Positions 43,387 to 53,300 of a DNA stretch of 64,000 bases are shown piece by piece. The stretch covers positions 1,674,001 to 1,738,000 of the forward strand of contig NZ_CP121261.1 in the NCBI RefSeq assembly GCF_029637605.1, in the 5' to 3' direction. Numbering within the stretch: the first letter of the stretch is position 1; the number at the start of each line of letters is the position of its first letter. Under the pieces are notes generated by a model, which had not been told where the DNA came from, made no database searches, and saw only the letters and a program-made list of their open reading frames with translations. The translations under genes were made by a program, and so were the position numbers. This DNA is from Achromobacter spanius. GTDB taxonomy: Bacteria; Pseudomonadota; Gammaproteobacteria; Burkholderiales; Burkholderiaceae_B.

Positions 43387-45540
43387 TCAAAAGCGGAACT
43401 GGCGCAAGACCATCTGCCGGACGGCGTCATACGCTTGCAGCGCAATCGGCCGGGGCTCGTGAGAGAACTTCACGTAGACGCGCGCCCCCAGATACGCATG
43501 AGGCGCGTCCTCGGGCAAACGCAGGTCCATTACGAACAGGTTCTCGGACGACTTCGCCCGCCCTTCCTGGGACTTGCGCGGGTCCACGCCAATGCTGCCG
43601 CCCCCCTGCAAGCTCAGCGCCAGGCTGGGCAATTCGTCGGTGGCGGCCGGCACTTCACGCGAAATCCGCGCGGTGAATTCCTGCCCGCTGTCCTGCACCA
43701 GCCGCACGCGTACATCCTTCAGCGACCGGTGTATACGCTCCAGGCTAGACTGCGGCACCACCACGCGCACGGTCTCTGCGTCGGTCAGCACATAGCCCAG
43801 CAGCTCGCCGCGCTGCACATAGCGGCCGGTCATGTCCTCGGGCTGGGCCGACACATAGCGTCCGGCATGCGGGCTGCGCACCTGCTGCGCCTGCACCTGG
43901 TCCTGGATGGCGCGGCGCTCGGTCTGCAAGCTGGTCCATTGATGGCGCATGATGGCCGCCTGCACCTGGTTCTGCGCATAGGCCTGCACGTAACGCGCCT
44001 GGTATTCATCCACCTGCGCGGCCAGCATGGCGTCGCGACGGATCAGTTCGTCGTTTTCCAGCGCCATCAATGGCGCCCCTTGCCCCACCGGCGCATCGTC
44101 CGCCGCCTGCCGCGCGCGCACGAAACCCGCTACCGGCGCCCGCACCTGCGCCGTGGGCGGCACCCACACCACGCCTTCGGTATCGGTGGAAGACGGCATC
44201 GGCACCGCACCCACCAGCCCGACGATGCCCGCGATGCACAGCGCGCAGATGGCATAGGAACGCAAGCGATGCGCCTGAATCTGCGGGTCGGCATAGAACT
44301 GTCGGCCCAGCCGCCACAGCGGCATCACGATCGTGTTGAACAGCGCCCACATGGCCAGCAGGACGCCAAAGAAGAAGAACTGCCCCGCCATGATGAAGAT
44401 GGCCAGGAACATGATGAACATGCGGTAGCAGAACGACAGCAGCGCATAGCCCACGAACCAGGCGCGTTCGCCCGGCGTGGCGCGCGGGGCTTCCACGCCG
44501 CGCAGCCCCAGCGCGTAGCGCTTGAAGAGATAGCCCAGATAGCCGTTGGCCCGCTGGCCCAGATTGGGAATTTCGATGCCGTCGGACAGCACGTAATAGC
44601 CGTCGTAGCGCAGCAACGGATTGCCGTTCATGAACAACGTCGACACCCCGCACAGGATGATGACGGTATAGGCCAGTGAGCGGCCCAGCCCTGGCTCCAG
44701 CTGCGTCCACGCGATCATCGCGACCGCCGCCAGGAACAGTTCCACCAGAATACCCGCGCCGCCCACCAGCATCCGCCAGCGCTTGTCGGCAAAGGCGGAT
44801 GCCGCCGACGCATCCACATACGGAATGGGCACCAGCAGCAGGAACATCAGGCCAATCTCATGCACCTCGCCCCCGCGCGCCTTCACCGCGCAGGCGTGGC
44901 CTAGCTCGTGGATGGCCTTGACCACCGGATACACCAGCGCCATGGCCAGCACATTGCCCGTGGAAAACACCTGATCCCAGATGTTGTGGGTCAGCGTCTG
45001 CCAATGCATGGCGCCAAGCGCCGTGCCGGCCGCCACCACCGCCAGCCACAGCAGCCCGCCCACCCAGGTGAACAACCAGCGATACCAAGGCAGCGTCCGG
45101 GTCAGCCAGCGGTCGGGATCCACCAGCGGCATTTTCAGCGCGCTGGGGTTGCCGATGTATTGCTTGATCTTTTGCATGCGCTGGCGCTTGCGGCGTTCAA
45201 CCAGATCACGCACGTCGGGCGCGCGGTCGGTCGTCAGCACGTCAGCGCGGTGCAGCTGCGCCATCAGCCGGATAACTTCATCTTGCGGCATGGCGTCGTC
45301 ATCCAGCTGGCCGCAGGCAATCTCCCAGATCTCCTGCACCGTGCGGCGTCCGTCCATCAGGCTGATCAGCAGATTGGCCTCGGGCGTGTAACGGTGAAAT
45401 TCGCCATTGCTCTGGTCCTGCATCACGTACCAGACTTCGCCGCGATACACGTGGCGATGAATATGGATGTGCGAACGCAGCCGCGGGCGCAGCGTGCTGA
45501 CCCGGTGCCAGGAATTGCTATAGAGCGCGGTGCCAGACAT
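43387..45540 (-). CDS. PqqD-like domain, M50 site-2 peptidase and HlyD adaptor fusion
   Basis: 717 residues. Residues 25-105 resemble a PqqD-like (RiPP recognition) domain (VWYVMQDQSNGEFHRYTPEA). Residues 150-450 form a membrane metallopeptidase of the M50 group: zinc ligands in HELGH (211-215) and Asp in NGNPLLRYDGYY (near 313), with several hydrophobic helices. From about residue 465 an HlyD-type barrel/hairpin follows (VRAPVAGFVRARQAADDAPV). The arrangement is known in groups of peptide exporters, where a PqqD-like part may recognise a leader. The gap to the preceding gene is seven bases. Confidence 0.87.
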   Translation of the reverse strand: MSGTALYSNSWHRVSTLRPRLRSHIHIHRHVYRGEVWYVMQDQSNGEFHRYTPEANLLISLMDGRRTVQEIWEIACGQLDDDAMPQDEVIRLMAQLHRADVLTTDRAPDVRDLVERRKRQRMQKIKQYIGNPSALKMPLVDPDRWLTRTLPWYRWLFTWVGGLLWLAVVAAGTALGAMHWQTLTHNIWDQVFSTGNVLAMALVYPVVKAIHELGHACAVKARGGEVHEIGLMFLLLVPIPYVDASAASAFADKRWRMLVGGAGILVELFLAAVAMIAWTQLEPGLGRSLAYTVIILCGVSTLFMNGNPLLRYDGYYVLSDGIEIPNLGQRANGYLGYLFKRYALGLRGVEAPRATPGERAWFVGYALLSFCYRMFIMFLAIFIMAGQFFFFGVLLAMWALFNTIVMPLWRLGRQFYADPQIQAHRLRSYAICALCIAGIVGLVGAVPMPSSTDTEGVVWVPPTAQVRAPVAGFVRARQAADDAPVGQGAPLMALENDELIRRDAMLAAQVDEYQARYVQAYAQNQVQAAIMRHQWTSLQTERRAIQDQVQAQQVRSPHAGRYVSAQPEDMTGRYVQRGELLGYVLTDAETVRVVVPQSSLERIHRSLKDVRVRLVQDSGQEFTARISREVPAATDELPSLALSLQGGGSIGVDPRKSQEGRAKSSENLFVMDLRLPEDAPHAYLGARVYVKFSHEPRPIALQAYDAVRQMVLRQFRF

Positions 45541-45547
45541 CTTCTTA

Positions 45548-47371
45548 TCAGCCGAACCAGCCCCACCACTTCAGGCGGAGCCAATCAAAAAACCCGTGCG
45601 TCCAGATCCAGACATAACGACGCTCGTCGATGTCGATCCGGCCCACGCCTTCCATGCCCGGTCGCAACGCCTGCGCCGCCTGCGGTTCCAGGCTGGCCTC
45701 CAGGCGGAACACGGTCTTGCCCTCCTGCACCTGTGCCAGCGGCACGATGCGCGTTACGGTAAACGGAATCTGCCGGTCCGGCATGGAGGCCAACGCCACC
45801 CGGCCGGTCTGGCCCACCGCCACGTCATCAATCAGGCGGTCTTCCACGTCCAGCCACAGCCGGTAGCCGTCGGGTGGTGACAGCTTGAACAGTTCCTGGC
45901 CGCGTTTGACGGCTTCGCCCAACTGCTGGCTCAGGTCGCCGCTGACGATGAGGCCGTCAAACGGCGCGCGCAACGTCGAACGCTGGATCTGTTCCCGATA
46001 GAACTGGATTTGCGCCATGGCCTGGCGGGCCTGGGCTTGCGCGATGGCGGAGGCCGCGCTGTCGCCACGCGCCGAGGCCTCTTCGGCTTGTCGGCGGTAC
46101 TGCACTTCCAGATTGCCCGCGCGCAGCAATTCCAGTTCGGTCTCGCGCGTGTCCAAGGCGGCCAGGGCGTCGCCCTGTTTCACGGCATCGCCCGCGCGGC
46201 GCGAGGCATCGCTGATGTAGCCATCGAATGGCGCGGCCAACACACGCTGCACCACGCCTTGGACCGTGGCCGTCGCGCTGATGCGATACGGGCCGTGCGC
46301 GAAGACGGCAAACGCCACCGCTGCCACCAGGGCGACGGCCGCCAGCTTGCGGCCAATGTAACGGGGCCCAAGCAAACGGCCGGACTCACGCAATACCGCA
46401 TCGCGCCACTTGCGCCAGAACGGGCGTTCCTGCTGCAAGCGCTGATGCAGCACGCGCCCGGCCAGCAGCACCACGCTTTGGCAAAGTTCGATGCTGGCTT
46501 TGTCGAACGGCAGGTCGTCCGGGCGCTCAAACACCAGCGCCCCGCGCGCATCGCCATCGGGTGCGAACGGGACCGTCAACACATTGCGGTTGCCGAATTC
46601 GCGCGCAAGCTTCTGGTGCGCGCGCAGCTGGATGGTGCGGTTTTCGTCCTGCGGCAAGCACAAGGTCGTGTTCTGGTCGATGGCTTCGTCCATGGCCTCG
46701 GCCACGCTGCGCACCAGGTTCATGTTCTGCACCAGCCGGCTGCTGTGCGACAGGGCATACACCTTGCTGCGGCCATCCTGCCTGAAACCGATGCTGACCC
46801 GGTCGCATTCCAGCCGCGTCGCCAGGTCGGTAACCAGCGTCAGCGCCACATCCTTGAACTGCCCTTCCTTCAATGAACGCGCCACGCAATTGATCACCAC
46901 CATCAGGCGCTCGACCGTCTGCGCGCTATCGGTCTCCTGGCGCTGAACCAACCACAGTTCCAGCACACCCGCGCCCCAGCGCAGCGCCTGCACCAGCGGT
47001 TCGGGCGCCTGCATGGGGGTTTCGAATGCCGCCACGCCATGGATGCGGCCACCCAGCACGATGGGGTACGCCACCACCAGCCCGCTGGCATCCGCCGACA
47101 CGGCCACTTCGCGGCCTTGCAAGGCTTCGTCCACGGCGCCATAGAACGCCGCCCCGGCACGGCTGCCCACCGGATACAGCGACACGGCTTCGAATGGCCC
47201 CGTGTCCGGCTCGCCCAGGATCAGCGCCGCATGGTGCACGCCCGGCAGTTGCCCCGCCTGTAAGGCAAGCCAGGCATCCAGGAAAGACTGGCGGTCGCTG
47301 GCGGTCGACAACGCCGACCACCAGGCCAGGTCCGCGCGCTTTACCTGCGCGGGCACGACAGCATCATTCAT
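45548..47371 (-). CDS. GAF-domain HlyD-family membrane fusion protein
   Basis: 607 residues from the ATG at 47371; a GTG at 47383 is possible. The order is an N-terminal soluble part, a GAF domain (about 150-320, LTLVTDLATRLECDRVSIGF), a membrane helix (LAAVALVAAVAFAVFAHGPY, about 365-385), and an HlyD adaptor (VLAAPFDGYISDASRRAGDA; LRAPFDGLIVSGDLSQQLGE) to the C-terminus. The start overlaps the giant gene's stop by eight bases. A GAF domain on a secretion adaptor is unusual and may sense a cytosolic signal. The adaptor part should face the periplasm. Confidence 0.87.
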   Translation of the reverse strand: MNDAVVPAQVKRADLAWWSALSTASDRQSFLDAWLALQAGQLPGVHHAALILGEPDTGPFEAVSLYPVGSRAGAAFYGAVDEALQGREVAVSADASGLVVAYPIVLGGRIHGVAAFETPMQAPEPLVQALRWGAGVLELWLVQRQETDSAQTVERLMVVINCVARSLKEGQFKDVALTLVTDLATRLECDRVSIGFRQDGRSKVYALSHSSRLVQNMNLVRSVAEAMDEAIDQNTTLCLPQDENRTIQLRAHQKLAREFGNRNVLTVPFAPDGDARGALVFERPDDLPFDKASIELCQSVVLLAGRVLHQRLQQERPFWRKWRDAVLRESGRLLGPRYIGRKLAAVALVAAVAFAVFAHGPYRISATATVQGVVQRVLAAPFDGYISDASRRAGDAVKQGDALAALDTRETELELLRAGNLEVQYRRQAEEASARGDSAASAIAQAQARQAMAQIQFYREQIQRSTLRAPFDGLIVSGDLSQQLGEAVKRGQELFKLSPPDGYRLWLDVEDRLIDDVAVGQTGRVALASMPDRQIPFTVTRIVPLAQVQEGKTVFRLEASLEPQAAQALRPGMEGVGRIDIDERRYVWIWTHGFFDWLRLKWWGWFG

Positions 47372-50300
47372 CCTTGCTTCCACTCTCCGTGAGCGCCGGC
47401 TGCCGCACGCTCAGTCCGCGCTTGCGGCTGGCCTTTGGCTCCCAGGTATTGGTTTTTGAATTGAACACGACCGTGGCGTTACCCGACTTGCCCAGCGCAC
47501 CGCTCAAGCCCAGGATGCCCACCCCCGCCGCCAGGGCGACGTGCTCGGCCGTGGTGGCCTCGCGGGCGTTGTCGGCAGCCGCAACGTTGTCAGCCGCCTG
47601 ATCCGCTTCCGACACCGCGTCCTGCGTTGCGGCTTCCTGGCCTGACGAATCGTCTGCCGGATTGGCCTCTTGCGGCTCCTGCTTCGGTGCCGGCTTCGGC
47701 TCCTGCTTCGATGCCGGCATCGCGCCGCTGGCGTATGCCTGGCCGCCACCATCCTGCAGCGTCTGATCCGTACGCATCGCCACCTCGTCCGGCGCGCCCG
47801 ACGAAGCATAATCGGAAAGCCCGCCGTCGTGGCTTGCAATCACGATGTCCGGCACCGTCGGTCCCAGACGGATGCTGTTGACTGCATCCGACAGGCCCGG
47901 CACGTACCACGCGCCGGCGTTGGGCCGGGTCAGCAGCGGCTCGAATACCGGGCGCTGCCATTGGCCGAAATTGCCGCTCCAGGAATACAGATCCTCCAGT
48001 GCGCGGGTGATCAGGTCAGGCGTATTGCCGCCCATGCCGAAGCGGGTCAGGTTCACCACGCGGCCGCTCTCCGGTTCGATATAGATGGCGGCAAAGTCGC
48101 CCACCATCACATCTTTCGCGAAGCTGCCACGGAAGTTATCGGCCCCGATGCCGCCCAACATGTAGTTGCCGCCCGTGCCTGCCAGCAGAATGTCGTTGCC
48201 GCCAGAGGCGATATCAACCGTTTCGACTTGGCTCCAGCGGTCGTTGACGAACACCACGCGGCCGCTGTCGCCAAACATCACGTTGTTGCCCGCGCCGCTT
48301 TCCAACTGGTCGGCGCCCATGCCGCCGATCATCACGCCTTCGCCGTTGTTGTAGAGACTGTCCGAGCCACCCACCGACGGGTGGGTGGATTCGAACAAGG
48401 CGATCCGGCCGGCGGCGGTGAACACCGCCCGCGCGCCGTCGCCGGCGATCAGGTTGAAGCCACCCGCGCCCACGGCTCGGATGATGTCGTCGCCCATGCC
48501 GCCAAACAGCGCATTGCGGCCCGCGCCCACCGTGATGGTGTTCACGCCGCCCGACGGCAGGTTGATGGTTTCCAGCAGTTGCAGGCCAACGCCCGATAGA
48601 TAGCGCGCGTCCGTGCCCGGCGCGGCGGCGTCAATGAAGTCGCCGCGATTGCGCAGGTAGTTGACCGGCTCCACGTTCACGATGCGGCCGAAGTTGGCGA
48701 ACACGATGTTGTTGCCGTCGCCCGCCGTGATCGTGTTGGCGCCCGCCGACAAGCCATCAGCCGACGCACCCACCGCCAGCCCCGACGCCTGTTGCGGCGT
48801 CAGCACCAGCGTTAGCGCGGCCAGCGACTGCTGGTCGGCCACCGCGGCCACGCCCATGTTCATCGGCGTGTCCAGGTTGATGTTCATGCCGGCATTGCCG
48901 AACACGATGTTGTTGCCCTGGCCTGCATGGATGACGTTGTTGCCGCCGCCACCCGCGATCAGGTCATTGCCCAAGCCGCCCAGAATCACGTCGTTGCCCG
49001 CGCCGCCGTACAGGATGACGCCCTGCGTGGTGGTGCGTGCGTCCAGCACGTTGTTGCCACCGTTTCCAAAATGCAGTGCCTGGCCCGCCACGCGTTCACC
49101 GGGCAAGGCGGTGTAGTAAGCATCGTCCTGGCTGGTGGAACCAAACAACAGCACCGGCCGGTCCGTGCCGCCCACCGTGTTGCCTTCAGCCACCAGCAGG
49201 TTGTTGCCGCCGCCGCCCTGCACCAGGGTGACCGTGCCGACCGTGGCGTGGCGCACCGTGTAGGTGTCGTCGCCCTGGCCCAGCATCGTGTTCACCGACT
49301 GCACGCCGTGGAAGACGATGCCGCGGTCGAACACATGCGTGCCCGCCTGGCTCGTCTGCAAGACCGTGCCGCCGGCGCCACCCAGGCCCGGCGTCATGCC
49401 CAACCCGGTGATGCGGCCGAAGTCGCCGGCTTGCGCGTTGCTATACACGCGGTCCAGGCCACCCATGTTGTCGACCTGGTCCTGCATGCCGGTCTGGCCG
49501 GCCGTGGTGCCATCATTGAAAATGCGGATGCGGTCGTTGACGGGCGCGGTGGACGCCACCCCGTCATTGCGCGCAGCCAGCACGCCATCGGTTTCGCTTG
49601 GCAGGCCCACGCCCGCGTGCAGCGTGCCGTCGTAATCCGGGCGGTCCAGCGTATCGCCTTCGATCAGCAGCGTGCCTTGGATGCCCGAGACATCATGCGG
49701 CTGGTCGCCGTAGTTGGCGTGGCTGATGCCCGTTACCGGGTCCACCGTAATGATGGGCTGGTCGCTGGCGCGCGGGTTGCGCACCTTGCCCGGTTCGTTG
49801 GCGGGGCCGGCATAGGCCGGGTCCGCCACGCGCACCAGAATCGGCGGCAAGGCCACATCTTGCAAGCCGGGCATCGTCGTAAAGAGCGACGCCGACAAGT
49901 GCAGGTCAAGCCCAGCCAGGCTCAGCGGCGGCAGGCCTGCGCCCGCGCCGTCTTCCACCTTGACCAGCACCTGCTGCATGGCGTCCCACGCTTGCGCGCC
50001 AACACCGTTGGCGTCAAACGTCAGCACCACGCTTTGGTGCCACGTCAGCCCGCCGTCGGTCGACAGCAGCAGCCCGCGCCCTTGCAGGCTTTGCAGGGCG
50101 TCCGCCATGGAATCGGCGGCATTCAGGCCCACGCCTTGTGTCAACGAACCATACAAGGCGGATGCCACCATGGCGCTGCTCAGCGACACATAGGCCTGGC
50201 CCGAGGCCGGACGTGGCAACACGTTGGCATCCAGATTGATCGCCAGCGACAGCGTATTGCCGCCGTTGGCGTCCAACTGGCCCGGTTGCGCCGTGATGCT

Positions 50301-53300
50301 GACCGGCTGCGCGCCATCGAACACGTCGCGAGAACCGCCGCGGCCGGTCACGATGGTGTTGCCTGCCACATCGCCCGACAGATCGAAGGTATCGCTGTCG
50401 CGTCCGCCGATCAGGGTCGTGATGACGTTGCTGCGCGTGGACAGCACGTAGATGTGGTCGTTGCCTTCGCGTGCATCCAGATTGACGCGCTGGATGTTCT
50501 GGTAGCTGGTGTTCAGCCCCGCCCCACGGATTCCTTCCTGCGTCAGCACAAAGGCGTCGGCGTCTTCCGAGCCCAGCACGGTGTAGGTATTGATCCCGTC
50601 ACCGCCATCCATCGACACCGCACCGTTGATAACGTAGTTACGATCGCCGTTGGGCTGTTGTTGCGCTTCCTTGAACGCGTAGACCATGAACTCGTCATCG
50701 CGCTTTCCGCCAAAGAGGGCCAGCGGCGCGGCGTTGCTGTAGACGCGGAAGACGTTGCTGCTGTTTTCCGCGCCGTACAGCGTCAGGCCGAAGCTGTTGC
50801 CGCGTGACAGATAGCCTTGCGTGGTCTGCACCGTATCGATCTGGTTGCCCGCGCCCACGTTCGGGAACTGGCGGTCCAGCGCGTACAACTGGCCTACCTG
50901 GTATTCGTTGTGCTTGGACGCATCGCTACCCAGGCCGCCGTCGATGACCACATACGTGCTGGTGTCATCAATATAGAAGCGGTTGCCACCGTCGACCGCA
51001 TTCAGGCGCAAGCCGCCCGTCATGCTGCGGTCGTAGTTCACGCGCTGCACCTCATTCGCGTAGCCCGCGCCTTGCGGCGTGGTCTTCGCAACAAAGTGCT
51101 CGCGCACCAGGAAGGTCTCGTCCTGCGTGGTGCCGTTGATCGTCAGATGGTTCACGTCCGACAGGTTTTCAAGGCCGTTGTCGTCGGAATCGTGCACGTT
51201 GATCAAGATGGACGTCAGCGCTTCGGCCAGGTTCACGATGATGTGATCTGATCCCCGTCCACCGTCTACCTCCACGCGGTCCATCACACCGGCCACGCCT
51301 TGCTGGCTGGTCAGCGACGGCAGTTGATCCAGCACGATCAGGTCGTTGCCATCATTGCCGTGCAGCGACACGCCGCCGGCCAGCGCGCGCGCCGACAGGT
51401 AGATCGTGTCGTCACCCTCGCCCGCCAGCACGGTTGCACCGCCGCCCAACAGAATGCGCGCCATCCAGATCTTGTCATTGCCCGCGCCCGAGTCCACGGC
51501 CAGGCGGCCCAGGAAGTCCGAATCGGCCAAGGTGATCAGGTCGGCGCCCGCGCCGGTAGTGATGTCGGTGTTGCCGCCGACAAACACGGTATCCAGCAGC
51601 ACAACGTTGTCGCCTTCGCCCGCGTTCACCCTCAGCAAGCCGATCAAGCCGCTGTCCTGCAACGTGATCTGGTCAGCGCTTGCGCCGGTGGTGATCGTGG
51701 AGTTGCCACCCACCGTCACCGTGTCCAGCAGCACGACGTTGTCGCCGTCACCCGCGTCTACGGTCAAGGCGCCCGTCAGAGCCGAGTCGACCAAGGCGAT
51801 CTCGTCCACGCCCGACCCGGCCGTGATGGCGGTATCGCCGCCCACTGTCGCGGTTTGCAGCACGACGACGTTGTCGCCTTCGCCAGCGCTTACCGTCAGG
51901 GAGCCTGCCAAGCCGCTGTCCACCAACCCAATCAGGTCATCGCCCGATCCGGTAGTGATGAACGTATCGCCGCCCACCGTCACGGTTTGCAGCACGACGC
52001 CGTTGCCGCCGTTGCCCGCCACGACCGTCAGGTCGCCCGTCAGGCCGCTATCCACCAGCGCGATCACGTCATCGCCCGACCCGGTGGTGATAGACGTGTC
52101 GCTACCCACCGTCACAGTGTCCAACACCACGATGTTGTCGCCACTGCCTGCATTCACCGATACCGCGTCGCCAAAATCGCTGTGCGTCAACGTGATCAGG
52201 TCAGCGCCCGCGCCTGACAGCAGCGTCGCGCCGCCGCCCACGGTTACGGTATCCAGCAGCACGACGTTGTCACCGTCGCCTGCGTCCACCGTCAAGGTGC
52301 CCGTCAAATCGCTGTCCAGCAGCAAAATCGCATCCAGGCCGAAGCCGGTGGTGATGGCGGTATCGCCGCCCACTGTGGTCGTGTCCAGCAACAAGGTGTT
52401 GTCGCCATCGCCCGCCGTGATCGTCAGCGCGCCGGTCAGGCCGCTGTCTAGCACGGTGATCTGATCCGCGCCAGCGCCGGTGGTGATCGTCGTGCCGACA
52501 CCCACCGTCACCGTATCCAGCAACACGATGTTGGCGCCTTCGCCGCCGTCCACCATGACCGAACCCGTCACGTCAGTGTTGCGCAGCGTGATCTGGTCGG
52601 CGCCAGAGCCGGTGGTGATCGTCGCGTCGACATCCACCGTCACCGCGTCCAGCAGCACGACGTTGGCGCCTTCGCCGCCGTCCACCGTCAGCGTGCCAGT
52701 GATAACGCTCTGCTGGAACGTGACGGCATCGTCGCCCGCCCCGGCCAGCACCGTCACATCGCCGCGCACGTCCGTGGCGTCGAACGTCACCGTATCGTCG
52801 CCGCCCAAGGCGCGCACCGTGGTCTGCTGCTGATTGATCAGCAGCGCGTTGACCAGAATCTGGTCTTGACCCGAACCGCCCGTGATATCCAGCAAGACGC
52901 CTTGCGTCAACGCGCCGTTGCCGTCCAGCGCGCCGCCAACGTCGGCGGTGTTGCTTAAGGTGATGGTGTTATTGCCGCTATCGCTGCCGTACACATAGAT
53001 CTCGGGCGCCAAGAGGCGGCCGTTGATGTCCACCGCCGAGGCCTTGCCGTAGCCGGCCGTGCCACGGTCATCGCGGTCCACGCGCAGGTTCAGGCGCTGG
53101 CCAGCCTGGATCAAACCGCCTGCTTGCAAGCCGCTACGGCCCGCAACCGACAGGTTGTTGCCCGCCAGCAGGCTCAGCACGCCCAGGGTGCTGATCACCG
53201 AATCCGGCGCCAAAACAATATCGCCCGACGCGCCGGCCTGCGCGCCTTCGTGGCGCGCCACCAGCCACGCGTTGGCCGCGTTGATCTGGCCAACGTTCAA

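Noticed and set aside
51366..52817. CRISPR-like repeat array
   Set aside because: The regular 132-bp period is coding and continuous in frame, with diverged units and no spacer structure.
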